Notes under the pieces: model-generated | Seen by the model: only the letters and a program-made list of their open reading frames with translations | The model's database searches: none | What the model was told of the DNA's origin: nothing | Position numbers and translations under genes: made by a program | NCBI GenBank assembly: GCA_003565035.1 | Contig: PXDP01000323.1 | Span: forward strand, 1 to 5,516 | Reading direction: 5' to 3' | Length of the DNA stretch: 5,516 nucleotides | Source of the DNA: PVC group bacterium | GTDB taxonomy: Bacteria; Verrucomicrobiota; Kiritimatiellia; SS1-B-03-39; UBA6053 | Shown here: one piece after another, positions 1 to 5,516 of the stretch | Layout: every line of letters starts with the position of its first letter | Position numbering within the stretch: position 1 is the first letter of the stretch

Positions 1-707
1 AAATCGACTTGATCCCCCTGGAGGAGGCTCCTCCCCCGGCCGTCTGGGAGGGCTGTGATTTTCTCATGGTGGACAGCGACAGCAGCGGAAAATTTCTCAA
101 GGCCTTTGATTCGTTTCCGGTTCCGGTGATCGGGTTGGATGCGAATTTCAGTGACCGGTATCACGCGAATTTTGTGACCGATCACTATTTGGGCGGAAGA
201 ATGGCTGCGGAGGCGATGATTGAGAAAAATGTCAGGGCGGCCACGGTTTTGTATTACAATGCCTCTGAAAAAAATCCCCGGGTGGGTCCGCGGATCGAGG
301 GCTTCCGTCAGGCCTGGCTCGAAAGCGGGCGGGATGAGGCGACGCTGACTCTGGTGCCGATTCCCTGGAGCCACAATTCCTTCGAGATTGCCCTGAATGT
401 CCGGGAATATTTAAAGAAAAACCCTCCCAACGGGGATTATTTTGTCACAGACGGCAAACTGGCCACCAATTTTATCGAAGTGCTCGGGTATCTGGGAGCG
501 GAGGTGCCCGGATCGGTCGGCGTGATCGGGTACGATGGAGCCCAGCGCGGGGAATTGACCGACCCCCCCATGACCACCATTCAGCAGGACATGGACCGGA
601 TCGCACAGCATGCTGTATCGCGGATTCGGGAGATCACCTCCGGCAATCAGGAAACCGGCGTACTGGAGTGCGTCCCCCCTATCCTCGTCCACCGCGGATC
701 GTTTTGA
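1..707 (+). CDS. LacI/GalR-family transcriptional regulator, C-terminal part (5' end outside window)
   Basis: The frame is open from the first complete codon at position 3 to TGA at 705-707, with no stop upstream, so the gene is cut by the left edge. The TTG at position 9 is only an internal codon. What remains (about 235 residues) is most of a periplasmic-binding-protein-like effector domain of the LacI/GalR family. The segment PVIGLDANFSDRYHANFVTD followed by HYLGGRMAAEAMI (about 121-220) is the usual 'V..D...GGR.AAE.LI' stretch. VGVIGYDG (about 517-540) and DPPMTTIQQDMDRIA (about 560-605) match the conserved late part of the domain, and the protein ends in ILVHRGSF as many family members do. 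Family knowledge: such proteins bind a sugar or sugar phosphate and change affinity for an operator. The helix-turn-helix is not visible. The genes downstream suggest the effector is a product of sulfated polysaccharide breakdown; the ligand itself cannot be read from the sequence. Confidence 0.9.
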   Translation, partial: IDLIPLEEAPPPAVWEGCDFLMVDSDSSGKFLKAFDSFPVPVIGLDANFSDRYHANFVTDHYLGGRMAAEAMIEKNVRAATVLYYNASEKNPRVGPRIEGFRQAWLESGRDEATLTLVPIPWSHNSFEIALNVREYLKKNPPNGDYFVTDGKLATNFIEVLGYLGAEVPGSVGVIGYDGAQRGELTDPPMTTIQQDMDRIAQHAVSRIREITSGNQETGVLECVPPILVHRGSF

Positions 708-766
708 TCCCGGGGATGGTTTACAAAAAGAATTAGATTGGACAGGGGCTGCGGCGGATTGGCGGC

Positions 767-780
767 GCAAAGCGCTTTTG
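767..780. promoter_or_regulatory. Candidate LacI-family operator (CG-centred palindrome)
   Basis: Positions 769-778 are a perfect 10-bp palindrome, AAAGCGCTTT, with a central CG. This is the core seen in many LacI-family operators and close to the CcpA cre consensus (TGAAAGCGCTTTCA). It lies between the regulator gene and the sulfatase gene, 137 bp before the sulfatase ATG. The flanking bases (GC on the left, TG on the right) do not continue the symmetry. An alternative reading is a tiny GCGC-AAA-GCGC hairpin followed by TTTT (765-779), which would make it part of a terminator. That it is the binding site of the adjacent regulator is inferred. Confidence 0.4.
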
Positions 781-784
781 GACT

Positions 785-810
785 GCGGATGCTTTAGCTT
801 CCGCTTTATA
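785..810 (+). terminator. Possible intrinsic terminator of the LacI-family gene
   Basis: GCGGA (785-789) pairs with TCCGC (800-804). Inside that, GC (791-792) pairs with GC (797-798) around a TTTA loop, separated by a T-T mismatch (790/799). TTTATA follows at 805-810. The stem is short and the T-tract is broken, so it would be a weak terminator. Its position, about 80 nt after the regulator stop codon and before the sulfatase promoter region, fits the end of the regulator transcript. Confidence 0.35.
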
Positions 811-845
811 GCCGTTCCCCCCTCCACCCAAAGAGAAAAAAGCCC

Positions 846-874
846 TTGACTTTGCCTTTAAAATATCAGACAAA
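846..874 (+). promoter_or_regulatory. Weak sigma70-like promoter candidate for the sulfatase-glycosidase unit
   Basis: TTGACT (846-851) matches five of six bases of the -35 consensus. Seventeen bases further on is GACAAA (869-874), a poor -10 that matches TATAAT at three positions. The flanks resemble the stronger promoter at 4553-4581 (ATAT, then GA.AA at the same spacing). Other hexamers in this AT-rich stretch are possible, for example TAAAAT at 859-864, which lacks a -35 partner. A degenerate -10 would fit a regulated promoter, but the assignment is tentative. Confidence 0.35.
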
Positions 875-916
875 TTTAAGACAGTATTTCGCCCAGCAGA
901 GTAACCCACTGAATCT

Positions 917-2386
917 ATGCAAAATTCAATGACGTCACCGTTCCGCCATTTTCTGACCGCAGGCCGCGTCCTGCCCTCCACGCTTTCCCTCGCCGCCATG
1001 AGCGGCCCGGCCTTCGCGGAAGCGGAAAGTTCGAAGCCCCAGCCACCGAATATTCTGGTGATCATGGCGGACGATGCGGGATATTTTGATTTCGGTTTTC
1101 AGGACAATCGTGCTTTTGAACAGATCACTCCGAATTTTGACCGGCTGGCGGAGCGGGGGACCCGCTTCACCCATGCCTATGTGACCGCGACGGTCTGCGG
1201 GCCTTCCCGCGCCGGTTTCATCAGCGGGATGTATCAGCAGCGGGTCGGATTTCAGGAGAATTTTCCGCCGCACTGGACCAATCCTCCCCACCAGGCCTGG
1301 CGTACGGACGCCTGGAGATCATTCGGACTGGATACATCGGTTCGCACCATGGCCGACTATCTGGGTGACCGGGGGTACCGAACCGGGATCATTGGCAAAT
1401 GGCATTTGGGTTACGCGGAACGGTTTCACCCCAATCAGCGGGGATTTGACTACTTTTGGGGTTTCCGCAGCGGGTCGCGAAGTTATTTTTCCACACCCCG
1501 TTACAACGAAACCGAACGTGTTCCTCAGCGGTATGCTTCGATAGAAGAAAACGGCACCCTTGTCCCCGAAAGTGAAATCACCTATCTCACCGAGGACTTG
1601 ACCGCCCGCGCCCTGGAATTCATCACGGCTGCAGCGGAAGAGAATCAGCGGTATTTCCTTTTTCTCAGCCATCTTGCGCCTCATACGCCCATGCATGCGA
1701 CGGAACCGGATCTGGAAACGGCCCGGGAACTGTTTCCGGATGAAGAGGAGCGGCGGCAAATATATATTGCGATGATGATCAATCTGGACCGGGGTGTGGG
1801 AGCCCTGCTGGACAGGATTGATGAACTGGGGCAAACGGAAAACACCCTGATCGTTTTCCTCAGTGACAACGGCGGTCCGCTCAATAATGCATCCGATAAT
1901 ACGCCGCTGCGCGGTCATAAGTTTTCACCGTTCGAGGCGGGAAGCCGGGTACCGATGCTCATCTCATGGCCCGGCGTGCTGCCGGAGAAAAATGTTTTCG
2001 ATCCGGTGGTCAGTTCGCTCGATCTGCTTCCGACCTTTCTTGATGTTTCCGGTCATGAATCGGTGGAGGGTCTGGACGGAATCAGTCTGCTTCCGTGGCT
2101 GCGTTCCGGAGATTTGACCGAATTCCCTGCCCGAGATCTCTTCTGGCGCGAAAACACCCTCTTTGCCGCAACCGAATGGATCCGCGCCCATGAGGAGGAA
2201 AAAGCGATCTGGTATGCGGGGGAACGCGGCTGGAGAACCCCCCGGCCCGAGGTACCTTCCTTTTTCAACCTCTCCGAAGATCCCGGCGAGGAAAACGATC
2301 TCGGCCCGGAGGCGAAGGAGCGCGTCCGCGAACTCCGGGAACGCTATGACGCCTGGACCTCGGAACTCGCACCGCCCCGTTGGTAA
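917..2386 (+). CDS. Secreted family S1 formylglycine-dependent sulfatase
   Basis: A 489-residue exported arylsulfatase-like enzyme that hydrolyses sulfate esters, here probably on a polysaccharide. An N-terminal signal peptide ends near A-F-A (32-34). Active-site features visible: the metal-binding D52-D53 in NILVIMADDAGY; the formylglycine motif C94-G-P-S-R98 followed by AGFISG; GKWHLG with K161 and H163; APHTP with H256; SDNGG with D317 and N318; and LRGHK with K335. The C-terminal PSFFNLSEDPGEENDL segment is the standard S1 ending, and the length is normal for the family. C94 would need oxidation to formylglycine by a maturation enzyme not encoded here. Start: TAA at 902-904 closes the frame upstream, so ATG 917 is the first possible start. 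M5 (929) is an alternative, and neither has a clear Shine-Dalgarno sequence. It precedes the GH50-like gene by 45 nt with no terminator between, so co-transcription is likely. Family-level call is firm; substrate and S1 subfamily are not determined. Confidence 0.95.
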   Translation: MQNSMTSPFRHFLTAGRVLPSTLSLAAMSGPAFAEAESSKPQPPNILVIMADDAGYFDFGFQDNRAFEQITPNFDRLAERGTRFTHAYVTATVCGPSRAGFISGMYQQRVGFQENFPPHWTNPPHQAWRTDAWRSFGLDTSVRTMADYLGDRGYRTGIIGKWHLGYAERFHPNQRGFDYFWGFRSGSRSYFSTPRYNETERVPQRYASIEENGTLVPESEITYLTEDLTARALEFITAAAEENQRYFLFLSHLAPHTPMHATEPDLETARELFPDEEERRQIYIAMMINLDRGVGALLDRIDELGQTENTLIVFLSDNGGPLNNASDNTPLRGHKFSPFEAGSRVPMLISWPGVLPEKNVFDPVVSSLDLLPTFLDVSGHESVEGLDGISLLPWLRSGDLTEFPARDLFWRENTLFAATEWIRAHEEEKAIWYAGERGWRTPRPEVPSFFNLSEDPGEENDLGPEAKERVRELRERYDAWTSELAPPRW

Positions 2387-2420
2387 ACCGCAATTTTCCA
2401 CGAAACCCGACCTAACCCTT

Positions 2421-2426
2421 AAGGAA
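2421..2426 (+). promoter_or_regulatory. Ribosome binding site of the GH50-like gene
   Basis: AAGGAA lies five nt before ATG 2432, close to ideal spacing. The in-frame ATG at 2438 would be 11 nt away, so the site favours 2432. It overlaps an 8-bp palindrome, CCTTAAGG (2417-2424). Confidence 0.75.
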
Positions 2427-2431
2427 ACGGA

Positions 2432-4519
2432 ATGAAGATGTCCTCAGTATTCGAACCGTTCATCCCACTGACCTCCCGAATTCTCCTTCCGGTTCTCTGG
2501 TTGGGCAGCCTGATATTTTTTTCGGCCTGCAGTCCCGCTCCGGAAGAATCCGCACCGGCGGGCCACTCCTCACCGGAATCCGTGCCGCCGGCGGTGGGAC
2601 GGGTGCGTATTTCCGGCGATGCGGAAATCCCGGAGCAGACGCCGGGTCAGTTGACGGTCCGGCTTCTGAGTGACAATGGCCGCGCCACCGTCACCTTTGA
2701 TTTCCGCGACGGACTTCTGGATCTGTCCCACTATCAGAATTTGGCTCTGCGGATGGACAATGAAACCGTCGCACCCCTTGATGTATTTGTCACCGGACTG
2801 AGCAGTCTGGAAAATCAATGGGCGAACCGCACCCAGGGCCGAATGCTGGTCCGGCCCGGCGAAGAGAACGCCGAGCTGTTGGCGTTTATGAAGCGGCGCG
2901 GTCTTCTCCGGGAGCATCCGCTGTTTCAGACCTTCGGGAACATGCACGGGCTGCCGGGAGGGCATCACCGGCATTGGGAGCTGGTAGACCCCGCCAATAT
3001 TCTGCGGGTCACGGTGCGGATTGACTGGGCCGGTGCGGAAGCCGGGCAAACCCTGCGCCTGGGGCATCCGCACGGAAGCGGAGCCTACAGCGTGGATCCC
3101 GGGATTCTGGATGCCATCGACTTTCCGGTTCTGGACCGCTTCGGCCAGATGCGGGGGCGGGAGTGGCCGGAAAAAGTGCATTCCGCAGATGAACTGCTGA
3201 CGGATGCCGAAGCAGACCTGGCCCTGGCCGCTGAGCATAAAGGGTTTGGCCCCGGCCTCAGCCGGTTTGGCGGATTTGCGAGCGGAGAGCGTCTGGAATC
3301 CACCGGTTTTTTCCGGGTTGAGAAGATTGGCGGACACTGGTGGTTTGTGGATCCGGACGGATATCCTTTCTGGTCTGTCGGTGCCAATTCTGTCGCCCGC
3401 GGAGGGGAGACCAGGGTGGATGGCCGGGAGCGGCTGTTTCCCGAGGGTTTGAGCGGCGTGGTTGATTTTCACGAAAATAACCTCGCGCTGAAATACGGGG
3501 AGGACTGGGTCGGAAAGCATGTGGACGTGACCCTGGCGCGGATGAAACAGTGGGGCATGAACACCGTGGGCGCCTGGTCCCGGGCGGACTTGTTTGAAAC
3601 GGAACGGATGCCGTTCACGATTCAGGTTCACACCGCCAAAGAAGGTGTGGGCGGAATCGGCAAGATGCCCGATCCCTTCGATACCCGATTCCGGGATTCA
3701 CTGGAAAGACGGCTGGCGGCGCTGGCGGAAGACCACGCGGAAAATCCCTGGCTGCTTGGCATCTTTATTCACAACGAACTCGACTGGGGCGGCGGCATTC
3801 GTCTGGGAGAGGAAATTCTCGGCAGCGGACGCAACCGGCCCGCGCGCCGCGCCGCCGTTCAGCAGCTTGAGGAACGGTATGGAGACATCGCTTCGCTCAA
3901 CGCCATCTGGGGAACCGACTTTTCCGACTTTGCCTCGGTTCGTCCGCTTGAGGAGGGCAATCCGGCTTATCGTGAAGATGTCCGGGCGATCATGGACCGC
4001 TTTGCGTCCCGGTACTTCCAAATCTGCCGGGAATTGATGCGGCAGTATTTTCCCAATCATCTTTATCTGGGATGCCGATTTCATACGTTTAACCCGATCA
4101 TCCTCCGCGCCGCCTCCCGCTATCAGGATGTGGTCAGCCTGAATATTTATCAGTTCGGGGTGGCTGATTTTTCCGTGGAGATGGATGACGCAAGGCCGAT
4201 TCTTATCGGAGAATTTCATTTCGGGATCGGTGATCACGGACACTGGGGGCGGGGACTTCGCGCGGCGGCCAATGCCGGAAACCAGGCGGACCTCTTCCGG
4301 CTCTACATGGAGGAGGCACTCCGGCATCCGCAAATGGTGGGTGCCCACTGGTTTGCCTGGTCGGACCAGCCCGCAACCGGCCGCCGCTCCGACGGCGAGA
4401 ACTTCGGCGTCGGTCTCGTTTCCATCGTTGACCGACCCCACCGCCCCCTCACCGACGCCGTTCGGAACGTCTCCCGGGGCATGTATGACCTGCGCCTGAA
4501 CAGGGTGTCAGAAGAATAA
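2432..4519 (+). CDS. GH50-like (beta-agarase-type) glycoside hydrolase, lipoprotein
   Basis: A 695-residue lipoprotein glycosidase. The signal peptide has a long hydrophobic stretch (17-30) and a lipobox-like F-S-A-C with lipidated C33, then a Pro/Ser/Glu-rich linker (34-53). Residues about 54-210 look like the agarase-type carbohydrate-binding beta-sandwich, including HGLPGGHHRHWELVDP. A connector with LDRFGQ (234-239) and REWPEKVHS leads into GFFRVEKIGGHWWFVDPDG (to 310) and a clan GH-A barrel. Catalytic candidates are E449 in IFIHNELDWG (acid/base) and E594 in ILIGEFHFG (nucleophile). YLGCRF (545-550) and HWFAWSDQPATGR (639-651), followed by DGENFGVG, are further conserved blocks I associate with GH50 and related PVC-group proteins. 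Known GH50 enzymes are exo-acting beta-agarases. The sulfatase partner suggests a sulfated agaran or porphyran-like substrate, but activity on another galactan or glycan is possible. The domain architecture and clan are well supported; agarase activity is inference. Confidence 0.85.
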   Translation: MKMSSVFEPFIPLTSRILLPVLWLGSLIFFSACSPAPEESAPAGHSSPESVPPAVGRVRISGDAEIPEQTPGQLTVRLLSDNGRATVTFDFRDGLLDLSHYQNLALRMDNETVAPLDVFVTGLSSLENQWANRTQGRMLVRPGEENAELLAFMKRRGLLREHPLFQTFGNMHGLPGGHHRHWELVDPANILRVTVRIDWAGAEAGQTLRLGHPHGSGAYSVDPGILDAIDFPVLDRFGQMRGREWPEKVHSADELLTDAEADLALAAEHKGFGPGLSRFGGFASGERLESTGFFRVEKIGGHWWFVDPDGYPFWSVGANSVARGGETRVDGRERLFPEGLSGVVDFHENNLALKYGEDWVGKHVDVTLARMKQWGMNTVGAWSRADLFETERMPFTIQVHTAKEGVGGIGKMPDPFDTRFRDSLERRLAALAEDHAENPWLLGIFIHNELDWGGGIRLGEEILGSGRNRPARRAAVQQLEERYGDIASLNAIWGTDFSDFASVRPLEEGNPAYREDVRAIMDRFASRYFQICRELMRQYFPNHLYLGCRFHTFNPIILRAASRYQDVVSLNIYQFGVADFSVEMDDARPILIGEFHFGIGDHGHWGRGLRAAANAGNQADLFRLYMEEALRHPQMVGAHWFAWSDQPATGRRSDGENFGVGLVSIVDRPHRPLTDAVRNVSRGMYDLRLNRVSEE

Positions 4520-4520
4520 A

Positions 4521-4541
4521 TGAAAAATCAGACATTTTTCA
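4521..4541. repeat. Perfect 8-bp inverted repeat after the GH50-like stop codon
   Basis: TGAAAAAT (4521-4528) and ATTTTTCA (4534-4541) are exact reverse complements around a CAGAC loop, starting one base after the TAA stop. As RNA this would be an A-U-rich hairpin with no separate T-tract, so a weak terminator or a 3'-end stabilising structure. As DNA it could be a protein-binding dyad 11 bp upstream of the next -35 box. The odd 5-base centre without CG does not look like a LacI-family operator. Confidence 0.55.
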
Positions 4542-4552
4542 AACAAAAGTGA

Positions 4553-4581
4553 TTGACAACCATCCCCGCAATATGGATAAT
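4553..4581 (+). promoter_or_regulatory. Strong sigma70-type promoter for the beta-strand repeat protein
   Basis: TTGACA (4553-4558) is a perfect -35 and GATAAT (4576-4581) a five-of-six -10, separated by exactly 17 bp. Transcription would start near 4588, leaving an AT-rich leader of about 52 nt before the ATG at 4640. It implies that the repeat-protein gene is transcribed independently of the glycosidase upstream. Confidence 0.75.
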
Positions 4582-4627
4582 TCAAATGCAGGCATGAAAA
4601 ATAAAACTAAATTTCGAATGCAACAAC

Positions 4628-4633
4628 AGGAGA
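4628..4633 (+). promoter_or_regulatory. Ribosome binding site that decides the repeat-protein start
   Basis: AGGAGA lies six nt before ATG 4640. A nearer ATG at 4635 reads ATG-AGA-TGA and ends at once, so 4640 is the functional start. Confidence 0.8.
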
Positions 4634-4639
4634 TATGAG

Positions 4640-5516
4640 ATGAAGAAGTTTCAGCAAAATATTCGCAGGGGTTCATTTGCAATTGGGATGCTTGCAATCT
4701 GTGCCGGTATTCCCGGGCACGGTCAGGAAAATACCCTGTACTGGACCAATAACCGCAGCCCCGAAACGAGGAATATGCAACAACGGGAAAACTGGTCGGA
4801 CTCCGCCGTTTCCACGGATTTTGCCGTCGCAGGTCCCACTGCGGATTCAAATTTAGTGTTCAATGCGAATGCAAGAAACACGACCGATCAAACACCGACG
4901 TTGGCCGGAGGGGATCGGGCTTACCGCTCCATGACATTCCTCAGTAGCGGTATTACAAACATTCACAGGGCTCCGACTGGCAACACATCGGCTGAAAATA
5001 CCTTAACCTTAACGCATGGTATAACCGTTGAATCCGGTGCGGGTAACGTAACGTTTGGGGGATCGGATCAGAGAATTTTTGTCATTGCGGACCAGGATAT
5101 GTCCATTACGAACAATTCCGCCAGCACACTGCGCTTTAACAACCAACTGCGTGCCGGGGGTGCAAACAACACCACAACGACAGTTACCCTCGACGGTTCC
5201 GGTTCAGGTGCCACAATTCTAAACGTCACCACAGACCAGAGCAGTGGTCGTCAACTTGCTTTGACCATCGACCGGCCTAACGGCCGTGTTGATATTACCG
5301 GTGCCGGTTCCTACACGGGCGACACGTTGATTCAGTCCGGTCAGCTCCGGCTGATGGACGGGGGATCCTTAACCGGAACCAACGTTACCGTGGGTGCCAA
5401 CGGCAGCCTGGTGAACCGTGGAACGATTACGGACGGAAATCTCCATTTCACGAGTACAAGTCAACTTGCGGTCAACCCGAATTTAACCCTTTTGGTCAAT
5501 GGCTCTGGAACTGTAA
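4640..5516 (+). CDS. Secreted autotransporter-associated beta-strand repeat (PATR-type) protein, 5' part
   Basis: Open from ATG 4640 to the right edge without a stop (292 complete codons), so the 3' end is missing. A Sec signal peptide is visible: basic start MKKFQQNIRR, hydrophobic core about 11-25, probable cleavage after G-H-G (26-28). The mature start (NTLYWTNN..., NWSDSAV, DSNLVFNANA) follows the 'W..NWS....W...vvF' opening common to large secreted repeat proteins of Verrucomicrobiota and relatives. Then come Thr/Asn/Gly-rich beta-strand segments (YRSMTF, LTLTHGITVESGAG, FGGSDQRIFVIAD). Residues 217-244 match the autotransporter-associated beta-strand repeat: ITGAGSYTGDTLIQSGQLRL, then a GGSL turn. 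Such proteins are usually long, exported beta-helical or beta-solenoid proteins, often with a C-terminal sorting or autotransporter domain; that end is not visible. Base composition looks more AT-rich than in the glycosidase gene. Function at the surface (adhesion, polymer binding) is unknown. Confidence 0.85.
   Translation, partial: MKKFQQNIRRGSFAIGMLAICAGIPGHGQENTLYWTNNRSPETRNMQQRENWSDSAVSTDFAVAGPTADSNLVFNANARNTTDQTPTLAGGDRAYRSMTFLSSGITNIHRAPTGNTSAENTLTLTHGITVESGAGNVTFGGSDQRIFVIADQDMSITNNSASTLRFNNQLRAGGANNTTTTVTLDGSGSGATILNVTTDQSSGRQLALTIDRPNGRVDITGAGSYTGDTLIQSGQLRLMDGGSLTGTNVTVGANGSLVNRGTITDGNLHFTSTSQLAVNPNLTLLVNGSGTV

Noticed and set aside
610..849. Forward open frame of 79 codons overlapping the end of the LacI-family gene
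   Set aside because: More than a third overlaps the conserved regulator C-terminus in another frame, there is no convincing ribosome binding site, and the rest runs through the operator/terminator region.
856..880. Imperfect dyad CTTTAA...TTTAAG around the weak promoter
   Set aside because: AT-rich with a mismatch in the arms and a long centre; likely chance.
2395..2427. TTTCC could pair with GGAAA over the ribosome binding site of the GH50-like gene, and CCTTAAGG is a palindrome there
   Set aside because: Only five pairs across a 23-nt loop, and an 8-bp palindrome alone is weak evidence; no sign of a real translational switch.
2570..3631. Long reverse-strand open frame (353 codons) opposite the GH50-like gene
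   Set aside because: It is a GC-rich antisense shadow of a gene with clear domain motifs; its protein shows no recognisable motif.
4586..4595. ATGC-AG-GCAT interrupted palindrome at the predicted transcription start
   Set aside because: Arms of four bases are expected by chance; not enough to call an operator.
4539..4850. Reverse-strand open frame of about 103 codons over the promoter and signal-peptide region of the repeat protein
   Set aside because: It is antisense to a forward gene with signal peptide, ribosome binding site and promoter, and its translation resembles no domain I know.
1..5516. Mobile elements, CRISPR arrays, tRNA/rRNA or defence genes
   Set aside because: No terminal repeats with transposase, no regularly spaced direct repeats and no RNA-gene signatures were seen; the window is nearly all accounted for by four ordinary coding genes.

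Overview
The window reads as one strand of a polysaccharide-degradation locus from a Gram-negative, moderately GC-rich bacterium. All four genes point rightwards. A LacI/GalR regulator, an exported formylglycine-type sulfatase, a GH50-like lipoprotein glycosidase and an autotransporter-associated beta-strand repeat (PATR-type) secreted protein together are typical of the Planctomycetota/Verrucomicrobiota/Lentisphaerota/Kiritimatiellota group. A marine or algal-polysaccharide-degrading Verrucomicrobiota-like host is the best guess. This rests on gene-content habit and not on any phylogenetic marker.

Layout: (1) 1-707, the C-terminal effector-binding part of a LacI-family regulator whose DNA-binding N-terminus lies left of the window. 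(2) 708-916, an intergenic region with a 10-bp CG-centred palindrome resembling a LacI-family operator, a hairpin that may end the regulator transcript, and a weak promoter candidate. (3) 917-2386, a secreted family S1 sulfatase. (4) 2432-4519, 45 nt further on with its own good ribosome binding site, a lipoprotein with an agarase-CBM-like domain and a GH50-like clan GH-A catalytic domain (proposed catalytic pair E449/E594). (5) 4520-4639, an AT-rich gap with a perfect 8-bp inverted repeat directly after the stop codon and a near-consensus sigma70 promoter (TTGACA-N17-GATAAT). (6) 4640 to beyond the right edge, the 5' part of a Thr/Asn/Gly-rich exported beta-strand repeat protein.

Working model (inference): the LacI-type protein senses a sugar released from a sulfated galactan-like polymer and controls the sulfatase-glycosidase pair. 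The sulfatase removes sulfate esters in the periplasm, and the membrane-anchored GH50-like enzyme cleaves the exposed glycosidic bonds. The repeat protein has its own promoter and is probably a separate transcription unit at the cell surface. No transporter, SusC/D pair, formylglycine-generating enzyme, RNA gene, mobile element or CRISPR array is visible.
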